Source: Paraburkholderia aromaticivorans
GTDB lineage: Bacteria > Pseudomonadota > Gammaproteobacteria > Burkholderiales > Burkholderiaceae
NCBI RefSeq assembly: GCF_012689525.1
Contig: NZ_CP051514.1
Span: 1,240,001 to 1,304,000, forward strand
Direction of reading: 5' to 3'
Length of the DNA stretch: 64,000 nucleotides
The notes below the pieces were generated by a model. That model ran no database searches. It saw only the letters and a list, made by a program, of their open reading frames with translations, and was not told where the DNA came from. Position 1 is the first letter of the stretch. Each line of letters opens with the position of its first letter. The position numbers were made by a program, and so were the translations under genes. Shown in pieces: positions 39,933 to 48,631 of this stretch.

Positions 39933-40547
39933 TCACACTCGCAGCGAGCCGCGCAGCGTGCCGAAATCGGTGCGCGGCGGCCGCGTCGCCGTCACGGCGG
40001 CAGCGCTGAATTTAGGCCGTTCGTGCAGCGCCAGGATGCGCGCCTCGACATCATGGGGAAAGGCATGCAGGCTGACGTTATAGCGATCGACTGCCTCGTC
40101 GTACGCTTTCTGTGTGACGGCGATCTGCCTGTCCACGCCGCCCAGTTGCCTCGACAGCGACCTGAAGCGGGGGTCTTTGTGAAAGTACCTGTCATTGCCG
40201 GACTCGACCAGAAGACGTGATAGCGCGTCGCCCAATTGCCGCTGTGCGATCTTAAACCGCTCGAAGGCAACCTGCTCCACCAGCGCTCCCGGGGCTATCC
40301 GGATGCAGTCCAGATCGGCTTGCGCGGCCATCACTGCCGCGACAAGCGTATCGTTTCGACTCGCCGCGGGCTGCACCAGCATGATCAGGTCTCTGGTGAG
40401 TTCGGCACGCTTCTCGTACTGCTGAAGGACCTCCTTCAGCGCGGTACTCACGTCGAAATCGTCCACCGGCACGTAGCGAGGCAGGCAGCCACTGAGCAAA
40501 GTGACAGCGACGAGCGACATGACTGCCCATGCGATAGTTTTCCACAT
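39933..40547 (-). CDS. LemA-family lipoprotein
   Basis: A 204-residue protein. MWKTIAWAVMSLVAVTLLSG is followed by lipobox Cys (LLSGC), so a lipoprotein. The mature part has the LemA layout: long helices with ALSRLLVESGNDRYFHKDPR and VDRQIAVTQKAYDEAVDRYN, VSLHAFPHDVEARI, then a low-complexity tail. GAGG lies 7 nt upstream of the chosen ATG. LemA function is unknown; members are envelope proteins. The IS630 copy lies 95 bp upstream and may affect expression. Confidence 0.8.
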   Translation of the reverse strand: MWKTIAWAVMSLVAVTLLSGCLPRYVPVDDFDVSTALKEVLQQYEKRAELTRDLIMLVQPAASRNDTLVAAVMAAQADLDCIRIAPGALVEQVAFERFKIAQRQLGDALSRLLVESGNDRYFHKDPRFRSLSRQLGGVDRQIAVTQKAYDEAVDRYNVSLHAFPHDVEARILALHERPKFSAAAVTATRPPRTDFGTLRGSLRV

Positions 40548-40638
40548 GTCTCGACCTCGTACTGAGCCATTGCGCGGGAATGAGCTGAGCCCATCGCGCC
40601 TCCCATGCTGAATGCCGAACCGTTTCCGTCGCCGTCCG

Positions 40639-41724
40639 CTAGTGTCCCGAGTTAGAAATTCGTAGACAAAATCGCTTGACGCTGGCAAGGATGTCGTCGG
40701 CCGATTTGGTCCAGTTGAAAGGTCTCGGATCAGTGTTGTTGATCTGGATGTATTGGCGAATAGCCTGTTCGAGTTGCCGGGTGGAGCGATGAGTGCCACG
40801 GCGGATGTATGTCTCGCTGAGCGTGGCAAACCATCGTTCGACCTGGTTAATCCACGAAGCAGAGGTCGGGGTGAAATGCGCATGGAAACGCGGATGGCGA
40901 GCCAGCCAGGTATTGATCGAGGAGGTCTTGTGCGTACCGTAGTTGCCCATCACCAGATGCACGTCCAGTTGGGGCGGCACGTTGGCCTCGATGGTGCGCA
41001 GGAATTGCAGGAATTCACTGCTGCGATGACGTCGATGCAGTTCGCCAATGACTTCACCCGCGGAGATGTCCAGCGCCGCGAACAGTGTGGTCGTGCCGTG
41101 GCGCATATAGTCATGCGTGCGTCGCTCAGGGATGCCCGGGGCCAGCGGCAGCAGAGGCTGGGTGCGGTCCAGCGCCTGGATCTGGCTCTTCTCATCCACG
41201 CACAACACCATGGCCTTGGGCGGCGGGTCCAGATACAGCCCAACGATATCGCGCACCTTGTCCACAAACAATGGATCGCTGGAGAGCTTGAAGGTCTCCT
41301 GCCGGTGTGGCTGAAGTCCGAAGGCACGCCATATGCGCGTCACGGCCGTCTGCGACAGCCCCATCTCGCGGGCCATTGTGCGCGTGCTCCAGTGAGTCGC
41401 TCCTGTGGGCACGGACTCAAGCGTGCGCGCAATGAGCGCGTCTACCTGGGAGTCCTCGATCGTCCTCGGCGCTCCCGGGCGCGGTGCATCGAGCAACCCG
41501 TCCACGCGGTGATTGATGAATCGCGAGCGCCACTTCGAAACCGTATGCGAGGTAACACGCTGTCTTGTCGCGACCGCCTTGTTGTCGATGCCCTCGGCGC
41601 AGGCCAGCACAATGCGTGCGCGCGAGGCCAGCGCCTGCGCGGTCTTGCGCCGCATCGTGAGCGCCGTGAGCTGTTCGCGTTCCGCTTCACTCAACACCAG
41701 TGGCGCCTTCGGTCTTCCTCTCAT
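40639..41724 (-). CDS. IS630-family transposase with catalytic Asp replaced by Gly
   Basis: A 361-residue transposase starting [20 protein letters not shown], with an N-terminal helix-turn-helix and DDE core. First Asp: [20 protein letters not shown]. Last Glu: [20 protein letters not shown]. The second motif reads [20 protein letters not shown], where relatives have VMDNYGTH; the codon is GGC rather than GAC. That residue binds metal, so the enzyme is probably dead even though the frame is complete. The TAG stop is completed by the target TA. Confidence 0.88.
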   Translation of the reverse strand: MRGRPKAPLVLSEAEREQLTALTMRRKTAQALASRARIVLACAEGIDNKAVATRQRVTSHTVSKWRSRFINHRVDGLLDAPRPGAPRTIEDSQVDALIARTLESVPTGATHWSTRTMAREMGLSQTAVTRIWRAFGLQPHRQETFKLSSDPLFVDKVRDIVGLYLDPPPKAMVLCVDEKSQIQALDRTQPLLPLAPGIPERRTHDYMRHGTTTLFAALDISAGEVIGELHRRHRSSEFLQFLRTIEANVPPQLDVHLVMGNYGTHKTSSINTWLARHPRFHAHFTPTSASWINQVERWFATLSETYIRRGTHRSTRQLEQAIRQYIQINNTDPRPFNWTKSADDILASVKRFCLRISNSGH

Positions 41725-41806
41725 CGTCGCCTCGCTTATTTGCGAACCCTGCAACCCAGGTTAGTACACAACGCAAATAAAGTAATGAATTTCTAACTCG
41801 GGACAC
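40642..41806 (-). mobile_element. IS630-family element with perfect terminal repeats
   Basis: Perfect 20-bp inverted repeats (GTGTCCCGAGTTAGAAATTC at 40642-40661 and its complement at 41787-41806) are flanked by TA on both sides, the target duplication of IS630/Tc1-mariner elements. Length is 1,165 bp. The ends are pristine, which implies recent insertion. The transposase carries a substitution at its second catalytic Asp. Confidence 0.92.
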
Positions 41807-42495
41807 TAGATGCCTGGCATCACCGGATAAGGCTCGGTGTGGTCCTCCACGCGCTTGACGCCAGGTATGCTCTGCGCCGCCACACGAACCGCGTCGACGG
41901 CTTCGATCGAATGGAAGATGCCCCACAGATGTACGACTCCGTCGGTGACGACAATATTGCGTCCCGCGAAGCTCCACTTACGACCCGCCAGTTCGCCCAT
42001 CAACATGGCGCGGATCTCGGCGTCCGAGAGCGTCACATCCGTTGACGGCTCGTCCGGTACACTTGCCAGCGCCTGCACGAGATTGGCGCGGCTCACGATG
42101 CCCACGAGCCGCCCCGCTTTCATCACGGGCACGCGCTTGATGCGCCGCGTCTCGAGAATGCCGGCCACTTCGCCGAGCGGTGTTTCGGGCTGAACGCTCA
42201 CCACGCCGGGGGTCATCACGTCGCGCACTTTCACCGCATGGGTCTTGATGTAATCTCGTGCTTCATGGCTCGCGGACCAGACATCGAGCCACGAAGTTCG
42301 CGTGCGCTCCTCGGTGCCGATTTCGCTGCGGCGAAGCAGATCGCCTTCGCTGATCATGCCGGCAACATGGCCGTCCGGATCAAGGACCGGCGCGCCGCTG
42401 ATGCCGTTGTCGACGAAAATTCTGGCGACCTCTTGCACGGTCATGTCGGGTGTGACCGATATGACGTTGCTGGTCATGACATCTGATGCACGCAT
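41806..42495 (-). CDS. CBS-pair plus BON-domain protein
   Basis: A 229-residue cytoplasmic protein. Two CBS motifs: MRASDVMTSNVISVTPDMTV...GISGAPVLDPDGHVAGMISE and VRDVMTPGVVSVQPETPLGE...RIKRVPVMKAGRLVGIVSRA. A C-terminal BON domain follows (GRKWSFAGRNIVVTDGVVHL). CBS pairs usually sense adenosine nucleotides. The stop TAG is formed by the TA target and terminal base of the IS630 insertion, so the native end may have been one or a few residues different. An FNR-like box lies 124 bp upstream. Confidence 0.88.
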   Translation of the reverse strand: MRASDVMTSNVISVTPDMTVQEVARIFVDNGISGAPVLDPDGHVAGMISEGDLLRRSEIGTEERTRTSWLDVWSASHEARDYIKTHAVKVRDVMTPGVVSVQPETPLGEVAGILETRRIKRVPVMKAGRLVGIVSRANLVQALASVPDEPSTDVTLSDAEIRAMLMGELAGRKWSFAGRNIVVTDGVVHLWGIFHSIEAVDAVRVAAQSIPGVKRVEDHTEPYPVMPGI

Positions 42496-42618
42496 GGTAA
42501 GCCTCCTGAACGGTTAGGATCCTTGAATTCGTGGGACCGGCCCGTCTCGATCGTCAGTGTCCGGACGCCGGCAAGCCCTCATGTGGTTTGAGATTAGGCC
42601 GGCACGGCGTCCTGTCGT

Positions 42619-42632
42619 TTGACATGGATCAT
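42619..42632 (-). promoter_or_regulatory. FNR/ANR-type box upstream of the CBS-BON gene
   Basis: TTGACATGGATCAT has one mismatch. A TAATCT hexamer (42596-42591, minus) lies one base off the class II spacing. Confidence 0.55.
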
Positions 42633-42716
42633 CTCGAAGGCCGTTGCGTGCACCTGTCGATCGATCCACCGTGACAACGCCCTGCGAAGTGATAGATAAG
42701 GAGGGCGTGACAGCAT

Positions 42717-42983
42717 TCACTCCGGCCCAACAGACGATTCGCCAGGCTGAATCGAAAACGTGTTCGACATTTTGAGCCTCACCCAGTCCATGCCTTCGCG
42801 AAAACCGCCAAGCACGGCTTCGCGCTCCGTGGGAAATACATTGCTGTGCATGAACTCATGTTTGAAGATTCCCTCTGGCGTGTGATGGCTGAACTGGATC
42901 GAGCAATTGAAGCCGCCTGCTGTGCGATGTGTGGTTGCGGCAACCGACCAGTCGCCGTCGCTCACGTTACCCGAGATTGTCAT
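42717..42983 (-). CDS. Small protein of unknown function
   Basis: An 88-residue soluble protein, MTISGNVSDGDWSVAATTHR, then GGFNCSIQFSHHTPEGIFKH and FPTEREAVLGGFREGMDWVR. Similar small proteins occur beside stress genes in Burkholderia, but I know no function. It sits between the CBS-BON and alcohol dehydrogenase genes on the same strand. Confidence 0.6.
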   Translation of the reverse strand: MTISGNVSDGDWSVAATTHRTAGGFNCSIQFSHHTPEGIFKHEFMHSNVFPTEREAVLGGFREGMDWVRLKMSNTFSIQPGESSVGPE

Positions 42984-43034
42984 GCGTCGCTCCTTGTTGA
43001 TGCGTCGTCATCGTGGATCGAGTTTTCTCAACGG

Positions 43035-44075
43035 CTAGGACACCTCGATGATGACTTTCAGTGCATGCGTCTCGGCCGCGCGGCCGAAGGTGTCGTAAGC
43101 ACTTGCGACATCTTCAAGTTGGAAGCGGTGCGTGATCAGCCGGGCGGGGTCGATGCGGCCCGAACGAACGGTTTTGAGCAGCATCGGCGTGCTCACGGTA
43201 TCGACGAGGCGCGTCGTAATCGCGATGTTGCGATCCCACAGTTTTTCAAGGTGCAGATCGGCTTTCACGCCGTGCACGCCCACATTCGCAATCACGCCGC
43301 CGGGCGCAATGAGCCCCTCACACAACTCGAACGTAGCCGGTATGCCGACCGCCTCGATCGCGCAGTCAACGCCCGTCTGCTCCGTCAGCTTCATCACAGC
43401 TGCAACCGGATCGGCGTGGGCGTTATCGATACATGCGGTGGCGCCGAAGCGCTTCGCCACTTCAAGACGGTTCGCATCATGGTCGATCATCACGATCTGC
43501 GCCGGCGAATAGAACTGTGCGGTCAGCAGTGCGGCGAGTCCGATCGGGCCCGCCCCGACAATCGCCACCGTGCTGCCCGGTTGCACCTTGCCGTTCAGCA
43601 CGCCGCATTCGAAGCCGGTCGGCAGGATGTCCGAGAGCATCACGAGCGCTTCTTCATCGGCACCGGCCGGAATCGGATACAGACTCGTCTCGGCGTGGGG
43701 AATGCGCACGTACTCGGCCTGGGTGCCGTCGATCTTGTTGCCGAGAATCCAGCCGCCGGTGGTGCAATGCGAATATATGCCGCGCCGGCAGTAATCGCAT
43801 TTTCCGCACGACGAGATGTATGAAATCAGCACCCTGCCGCCTGGTTTGAACGCCGACACGGCCGCGCCGACCTCCTGCACGATGCCTACCCCCTCGTGGC
43901 CGAGAATGCGTCCCGGCTCACAAGTCGGCACATCGCCCTTCAGAATATGCAGATCAGTGCCGCAAATCGTGGTACGTGTCATCTTGACGATCGCGTCGCC
44001 AGGTGCGGCGAGCTTGGGAATGGGCCGATCGTCGAGCGATTTCTTACCGGGACCGTGATACACAAGCGCTTTCAT
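43035..44075 (-). CDS. Zinc-dependent alcohol dehydrogenase (MDR family)
   Basis: A 346-residue enzyme. Catalytic zinc ligands lie in TTICGTDLHILKGD and GRILGHEGVGIVQEVG. The structural zinc site has its four cysteines in SSCGKCDYCRRGIYSHC. The NAD(P) Rossmann motif is VAIVGAGPIGLAALLTAQ. It reduces aldehydes or oxidises alcohols; the substrate is not predictable. Position among FNR-type promoters suggests redox balancing at low oxygen. An FNR-like box (44194-44207) lies upstream. Confidence 0.9.
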   Translation of the reverse strand: MKALVYHGPGKKSLDDRPIPKLAAPGDAIVKMTRTTICGTDLHILKGDVPTCEPGRILGHEGVGIVQEVGAAVSAFKPGGRVLISYISSCGKCDYCRRGIYSHCTTGGWILGNKIDGTQAEYVRIPHAETSLYPIPAGADEEALVMLSDILPTGFECGVLNGKVQPGSTVAIVGAGPIGLAALLTAQFYSPAQIVMIDHDANRLEVAKRFGATACIDNAHADPVAAVMKLTEQTGVDCAIEAVGIPATFELCEGLIAPGGVIANVGVHGVKADLHLEKLWDRNIAITTRLVDTVSTPMLLKTVRSGRIDPARLITHRFQLEDVASAYDTFGRAAETHALKVIIEVS

Positions 44076-44193
44076 GGGGGTTGCCTCCGTTGATCGACAC
44101 GAGCCTGCTGTACGATCGACTTTAGGCGTGGCTCACGCAGACTCGATTAATATGAATCCAGCGATACGTATCGGCGCTCACGCAGCGGAATGA

Positions 44194-44207
44194 ATGACCT
44201 CGGTCAA
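44194..44207 (-). promoter_or_regulatory. FNR/ANR-like box upstream of the alcohol dehydrogenase gene
   Basis: The minus strand reads TTGACCGAGGTCAT, one mismatch from the consensus. The hexamer at class II distance (GATACG) is weak. Located about 120 bp upstream of the start and close to the end of phaB. Confidence 0.45.
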
Positions 44208-44247
44208 TTTCCGCCAACCGCGCGTAGTGAGGCTGGCGTCCCCTCCT

Positions 44248-44994
44248 TCAGCCCATATGCATGCCGCCATTGATCGCGAAGTTCGCGCCTGTGACGAAGC
44301 CCGCGTCGTCAGAACAGAGAAACGCGATCAGCGCAGCGACTTCGTCAGGCTGACCGAGCCGGCCCACCGGAATCTGCGGCAGGATCCTCGTTTCCATCAC
44401 GTCCTTCGGCACGGCTGCGGTCATCGCGGTTTCGAGGTAGCCAGGCGATACGGTATTGACCGTTACGCCGTGTTTCGCGACTTCCAGCGCCAGCGACATG
44501 GTAAAGCCGTGAATCCCGGCTTTAGCCGCCGCGTAATTGGTCTGCCCGAAGGCGCCGCGCTCACCGTTCACCGAGCCGATATTGACGACGCGCCCGAAGC
44601 CTTGCGCAATCATTGAGCCGAGCAAGGGCTTGGTCATATTGAACAACGCGTCGAGATCGGTGCGCAGAACCGCATCCCAGTCGTCTTTGTTCATTTTGGC
44701 AAAAGTCGAATCGCGCGTGATGCCGGCATTGTTGACGAGAATGTCGACCGAACCAAATTCATTCAGGACGCGCTCGGCGCAATGTGCGCACGAGTCGAAA
44801 CTGGTCACGTCGGCTTCGTAGGCATGAAAGTGGCGACCGGCGTCGCGTTCGCGCATCAACCAGGTGGCGACGTGATCGTTACGTTCCGAGTGCGACATAG
44901 CGACCACCATGCCGGCGGCATGGAGACGCCGGCTAATGGCGGCGCCGAGTCCGCCCATGCCGCCGGTGATGAATGCAACGCGCTTAACTGACAT
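44248..44994 (-). CDS. phaB: Acetoacetyl-CoA reductase (PhaB type)
   Basis: A 248-residue short-chain dehydrogenase, MSVKRVAFITGGMGGLGAAI (cofactor motif TGGMGGLG), DILVNNAGITRDSTFAKMNK, catalytic Ser/Tyr/Lys in VVNIGSVNGERGAFGQTNYA with YAAAK, and PGYLETAMTAAVPKDV. It fits the NADPH-dependent enzyme that makes 3-hydroxybutyryl-CoA for polyhydroxybutyrate. AAGGAG precedes the start. No phaA or phaC is present. An exact FNR-type box with TACATT at class II spacing lies upstream. Confidence 0.9.
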   Translation of the reverse strand: MSVKRVAFITGGMGGLGAAISRRLHAAGMVVAMSHSERNDHVATWLMRERDAGRHFHAYEADVTSFDSCAHCAERVLNEFGSVDILVNNAGITRDSTFAKMNKDDWDAVLRTDLDALFNMTKPLLGSMIAQGFGRVVNIGSVNGERGAFGQTNYAAAKAGIHGFTMSLALEVAKHGVTVNTVSPGYLETAMTAAVPKDVMETRILPQIPVGRLGQPDEVAALIAFLCSDDAGFVTGANFAINGGMHMG

Positions 44995-45097
44995 GCTGAT
45001 CTCCTTGAGGCGAACGGCTCTGTGCCGCAGCGGGTGGCGCCGCCATTGATCGCGAGGCAGCAGTCCGTCCAATGTATGGGGTGCCGGCGAAAGCCCG

Positions 45098-45111
45098 TTG
45101 ACCTGTATCAA
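45098..45111 (-). promoter_or_regulatory. FNR/ANR-type box upstream of phaB
   Basis: TTGACCTGTATCAA (plus reading) matches the consensus exactly. On the minus strand TACATT at 45076-45071 begins 28.5 bp from the box centre; phaB starts at 44994. Confidence 0.7.
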
Positions 45112-45165
45112 GCGCGCACCTGCCCATACTTATCGTCAGCGTGCCCTGCCCCAGTTGAGCTGTGC

Positions 45166-45624
45166 TCAGGCGTCGGCCCCGGTCTCCCGAACCAGCAACA
45201 CAGGGCACGGCGAATGGCGCACGAAGCGCTCGGCGACGCTGCCGAGCACCATGCGCCGCATGCCACGCCGTCCATGGGTGCCCATCACCACGAGATCCAT
45301 GCCGCGCCGCTCGACACAGCGCGCGATACAGCCCGCGATGTCCTCGGCGATACCTTGGGTCTCGAGAATCTCGGAATCGCCTGCCACGCCGAGTGCTTGC
45401 ATTTTCATGAGTGCGTCGTCCAGCAGGCTGTGTCCGACCTGGCGCTCACTGTCGGTCAGCAGATGGGGATCGCACGCGCCAGCGTAGGTGAACGCAGCCG
45501 ACTGATCGAGGACGTACACCGCCGTCAGTCTGGCGCTCGCCAGTTTGGCCATGCGAATCGCTTCGTTGAGCGCCCGTTTCGACGCTTCACTGCCGTCCAC
45601 AGCCACCAGAATGTTCGCGTACAT
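45166..45624 (-). CDS. Universal stress protein (UspA family)
   Basis: A 152-residue single-domain USP: MYANILVAVDGSEASKRALN, RMAKLASARLTAVYVLDQS, and the ATP-binding motif DLVVMGTHGRRGMRRMVLGS with ERFVRHSPCPVLLVRE. The G-2x-G-9x-G(S/T) signature is intact. A strong RBS (GAGGAGG) precedes the ATG. USPs bind ATP and support survival under low oxygen or stasis. Confidence 0.9.
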   Translation of the reverse strand: MYANILVAVDGSEASKRALNEAIRMAKLASARLTAVYVLDQSAAFTYAGACDPHLLTDSERQVGHSLLDDALMKMQALGVAGDSEILETQGIAEDIAGCIARCVERRGMDLVVMGTHGRRGMRRMVLGSVAERFVRHSPCPVLLVRETGADA

Positions 45625-45686
45625 GATTTCCTCCTCGTAGCACCTTGCAAAAGAACCGGAGCGGCCTCGGAACCGACTCGGGACGA

Positions 45687-46022
45687 TCAGGAGCGAGTGC
45701 GCGCAGAATTCCGTTCAAGTTGCTGCTCAGCGGAATCGAATGCCGCGTGTATCGCAGCCTTGGCATCGGGGTCCAGACAATGTCCGATCGGGACGAGCTC
45801 GCCATTGCGCATGATCAGATCGAGCCGGGCGTCAAACACCAGACTACGCCTGTCACCGGCCAGCCCGTCGGCCCCGAAGCGCTCGGGCGCGGCACGAATG
45901 GATTCGATCGCCAGATGGCAGCCCGAAATAGACTTGCTGAAACGCTCAAGGCGCACCAACTGCGAAGCCGCCTCGGCTTCGATTTGCGACGTCCCGGCAA
46001 AGCCGAGATAGACGATTTGCAT
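45687..46022 (-). CDS. HPF/RaiA-like ribosome-associated protein
   Basis: A 111-residue protein, MQIVYLGFAGTSQIEAEAAS, then FSKSISGCHLAIESIRAAPE, VFDARLDLIMRNGELVPIGH and AKAAIHAAFDSAEQQLERNS. This beta-alpha-beta-beta-beta-alpha layout is that of short hibernation factors/RaiA-type proteins (sigma-54 modulation family). Such proteins inactivate ribosomes during stasis. I chose the ATG with GGGAG five bases upstream; earlier in-frame starts exist at 46034 and 46079. Assignment rests on pattern rather than strong identity. Confidence 0.7.
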   Translation of the reverse strand: MQIVYLGFAGTSQIEAEAASQLVRLERFSKSISGCHLAIESIRAAPERFGADGLAGDRRSLVFDARLDLIMRNGELVPIGHCLDPDAKAAIHAAFDSAEQQLERNSARTRS

Positions 46023-46165
46023 ACCGACTCCCATGTCGCTTCTCCCAGGCTTGCAGTGCTTTCGCGCGGGGTCCGTCACGAAATCGCCCGCCGCAATCGC
46101 GTCGCTAGTCCGGCAAGATACAGCCGCGGGATGATTGGATGATCGGCGTGAATGGCCGAGGCCAT

Positions 46166-46179
46166 TTGACTTGTGTCAA
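46166..46179 (-). promoter_or_regulatory. FNR/ANR-type box between the HPF-like and histidine kinase genes
   Basis: TTGACTTGTGTCAA matches the consensus exactly. It lies about 144 bp upstream of the HPF-like gene (minus) and 196 bp upstream of the kinase (plus). The -10 candidate on the minus strand (GATCAT) is weak. Confidence 0.55.
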
Positions 46180-46374
46180 GACATCAGGCGGACGGCTGCC
46201 CCCAATCGCCTGATTGATTGGAAGCGGCGTGGCGTGGCGGCGAGTTGGGCCCTGCGTCGGCCGCTGCCAACTCCATTCCAGAACGCGCCCTGTGCGCGGG
46301 TGCTAACCTTTCGGCAAACGGCGTAACCTACCGCCATATGCCGTTCTGAAGACAGCATTCGGGAGGTGTGCAAC

Positions 46375-47511
46375 GTGGAACGGGAGATAACGGTGGATTT
46401 CAACTGGAACGATGCAAAGCACAAGGCTGGCTCGGCAAACGACTCCAAAGTCCCGTTGGAGGACCGCTATCAGTTGCTGATCGATGCGGTGCAGGATTAT
46501 GCGATTTTCATGCTGGATCCGGACGGCCGCGTGGCGAGTTGGAACAGCGGCGCGCGCAAAATCAAGGGCTATTCCACCGACGAAATCATCGGCCGTCATT
46601 TTTCTGTTTTCTATACGCCGGAAGACGTCGCCTCGGACAAGCCCGGGCATGAACTTGCCATTGCCGCCGCCCGTGGCCGGGCGGAAGACCAGGGCTGGCG
46701 AGTGCGGCGGGACGGTTCGCGCTTCTGGGCGGACGTCACGATCACCGCGGTGCACGATCCGTCCGGCGCGCTGCTCGGTTTCGCCAAGGTCACGCGCGAT
46801 ATGACCGAGCGCATGCGGCTGGCCGACCTCGAGCACAGCAGCGAATCGGCGGCGCAGATCCAGAGTGCGCGTGAGGACGAACAGAAGCGTATCGCTCGCG
46901 AATTGCACGACGATCTTGGTCAGCAACTGACGGCGCTCAAAATGGGCATTGCCGCGCTGGAGGCGCAACTGGCGGCGAGCGACCCGCACCCTGCCACGCT
47001 GGCCGCAACGACCGAACTGCAACGGCAGATCGACGTCATGATGGCATCGCTGCGGCGTCTCGCGTCCAACCTGCGACCGCCCATGCTGGACGACCTCGGC
47101 CTGGCCGCCGCTCTCGAGTGGCTTGCCGACGACTTCACCCATCGCTACGACTTCGAGACCGTCGTCGACACCGGTCTCGATGAGGCGAGCTTCACGCCGT
47201 CCGCGTCTACCACGATTTTCCGTATCGTCCAGGAAGCGCTGACCAATGTCGCGAAGCATGCCGAAGCAAGTCACGTGCTGATTGCGATATCGACCAGCGC
47301 CGACACCTGCACCATAAGTATTGAAGACGACGGCCGTGGTACGGAGTTCGACGATAAGCGCAGGCCGTGCTCATTCGGCTTGCTCGGCATGCGCGAGCGC
47401 GCGCGCCAGCTGGGCGGTTTCGTTCAGATAGCAAGCGCACCCGGCGCCGGCTTCCGGATTGCTGTTCATCTCCCCCTCAGCGCGATTCAGGAGGACGATC
47501 GCGCGCAATAG
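46375..47511 (+). CDS. PAS-domain sensor histidine kinase (NarX/HisKA_3 type)
   Basis: A 378-residue cytoplasmic kinase. A PAS domain (residues about 25-145: DYAIFMLDPDGRVASWNSGA, GYSTDEIIGRHFSVFYTPED) is followed by a HisKA_3 H-box (QKRIARELHDDLGQQLTALK) and HATPase (FRIVQEALTNVAKHAEASHV, EDDGRGTEF, GLLGMRERARQLGGFV). It has no membrane segment. A GTG start at 46375 is favoured because GGGAGG lies 8 nt upstream. No response regulator is nearby. The 3' end overlaps the convergent channel gene by 35 nt. Confidence 0.88.
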   Translation: MEREITVDFNWNDAKHKAGSANDSKVPLEDRYQLLIDAVQDYAIFMLDPDGRVASWNSGARKIKGYSTDEIIGRHFSVFYTPEDVASDKPGHELAIAAARGRAEDQGWRVRRDGSRFWADVTITAVHDPSGALLGFAKVTRDMTERMRLADLEHSSESAAQIQSAREDEQKRIARELHDDLGQQLTALKMGIAALEAQLAASDPHPATLAATTELQRQIDVMMASLRRLASNLRPPMLDDLGLAAALEWLADDFTHRYDFETVVDTGLDEASFTPSASTTIFRIVQEALTNVAKHAEASHVLIAISTSADTCTISIEDDGRGTEFDDKRRPCSFGLLGMRERARQLGGFVQIASAPGAGFRIAVHLPLSAIQEDDRAQ

Positions 47512-48307
47512 CCCCCTCGTCGACGTGCGCCTGGGCGCCGATGCGGCCCACCTCCCGTCGCAGCGCCGCGATTTCCGCCTGCAAGGTCTTGATGTCGCGA
47601 TGCATTTCACGGCGCAGCAGGCGCTCTTCCTGTTCGACGAAGATCGCCGCAATGCTCGCGAACACCAGCGACAGCAGACCGTAGCCAAGCAACACCACGA
47701 AGGCCGCGAAAACCCGCGACGCCGGCGTGGTCGGCGCCATGTCGCCGAAGCCCACCGTCGCGCTACTTTCGAACGCCAGCCAGACGCCCTCGGCATAGCT
47801 GTGCACGCTCGGCTCGAGCCAGTAAAAACCCGCGCCCGCCGACGCCAGCAGGACCGCAGCAATTGCCAACAGCAAAAGTAAGCGATTGGGCGAAAAAAAC
47901 GCCCGCAGCGCCACGGCGATGCGCGCCGCCACCAGTCCCACGAACAGAATGCGCAGCACCCATTCGAGCGACGACCACGTGGACACGCCCCACGCGACGC
48001 TGGCCGCCGCGCCCATTGTGATCAACAGGTCGTAACGGTTTCGCATTAGAAACCGCCTGGGATGGCGGCTCAGATGGGCCATCCAGGCGAGCGAAACGGC
48101 AAACCCGGCCGCCATACAGGCGTAGAGCGCCCGGCCCGCCGGATGCAGCAGCGGCAAATCGACGGCCAGTTCGAAGTAGAAAGCGGGAATGGCTAGCAGG
48201 CTGAATCCCAACAGCACCCACTGTAGCCAGCGCCATGCACGCACCGCCCGCGCGGTGTCATGGGGATCGACACCGCCGAGGCCCGCAATGCGAAAACGCT
48301 CGTTCAT
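47477..48307 (-). CDS. Voltage-gated-type potassium channel protein
   Basis: A 276-residue membrane protein with several N-terminal hydrophobic helices (WLQWVLLGFSLLAIPAFYFE, LYACMAAGFAVSLAWMAHLS), an S4-like basic segment, and a pore helix with filter SATVGFGDMAP (TVGFGD). The last helix (VFAAFVVLLGYGLLSLVFAS) precedes a C-terminal coiled coil (RREMHRDIKTLQAEIAALRR). It conducts K+ across the inner membrane. An FNR-like box with TACGAT -10 at class II spacing lies upstream. Confidence 0.85.
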   Translation of the reverse strand: MNERFRIAGLGGVDPHDTARAVRAWRWLQWVLLGFSLLAIPAFYFELAVDLPLLHPAGRALYACMAAGFAVSLAWMAHLSRHPRRFLMRNRYDLLITMGAAASVAWGVSTWSSLEWVLRILFVGLVAARIAVALRAFFSPNRLLLLLAIAAVLLASAGAGFYWLEPSVHSYAEGVWLAFESSATVGFGDMAPTTPASRVFAAFVVLLGYGLLSLVFASIAAIFVEQEERLLRREMHRDIKTLQAEIAALRREVGRIGAQAHVDEGAIARDRPPESR

Positions 48308-48398
48308 TTCGCCACCGAATTCGAGGTTAGGACGCTGATTTGGCCACGCGGACGACGCCCTGTGGTGGACCATCGTACGAACGTGCTTTCAGGTGTTC

Positions 48399-48412
48399 TT
48401 GATAAGGATCAC
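48399..48412 (-). promoter_or_regulatory. FNR/ANR-type box upstream of the K+ channel gene
   Basis: TTGATAAGGATCAC (plus reading) has one mismatch. On the minus strand TACGAT at 48377-48372 begins 28.5 bp from the centre; the channel gene starts at 48307. It could also act towards the oleate hydratase gene at 48632, but no -10 lies at the right distance there. Confidence 0.6.
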
Positions 48413-48631
48413 AAAACAGCGAAATGCGCCGGATTTTCGCCGCATGAGCAGCCGCAGCGAATGAAGCAAATCGGCCCGTGTCCGCCCCGATCAAAAGTGT
48501 TGCTGCGATCGCGGGTCGATCCAACTCAATCGGCGCGCCGACACAGCGGGTATGTTGGAGCAACGTCCGCAATACGCCTCGGAGCGGTGCGACTGCATTC
48601 GAATAGTGGCGAACATGAAAAGGAGATCGAC

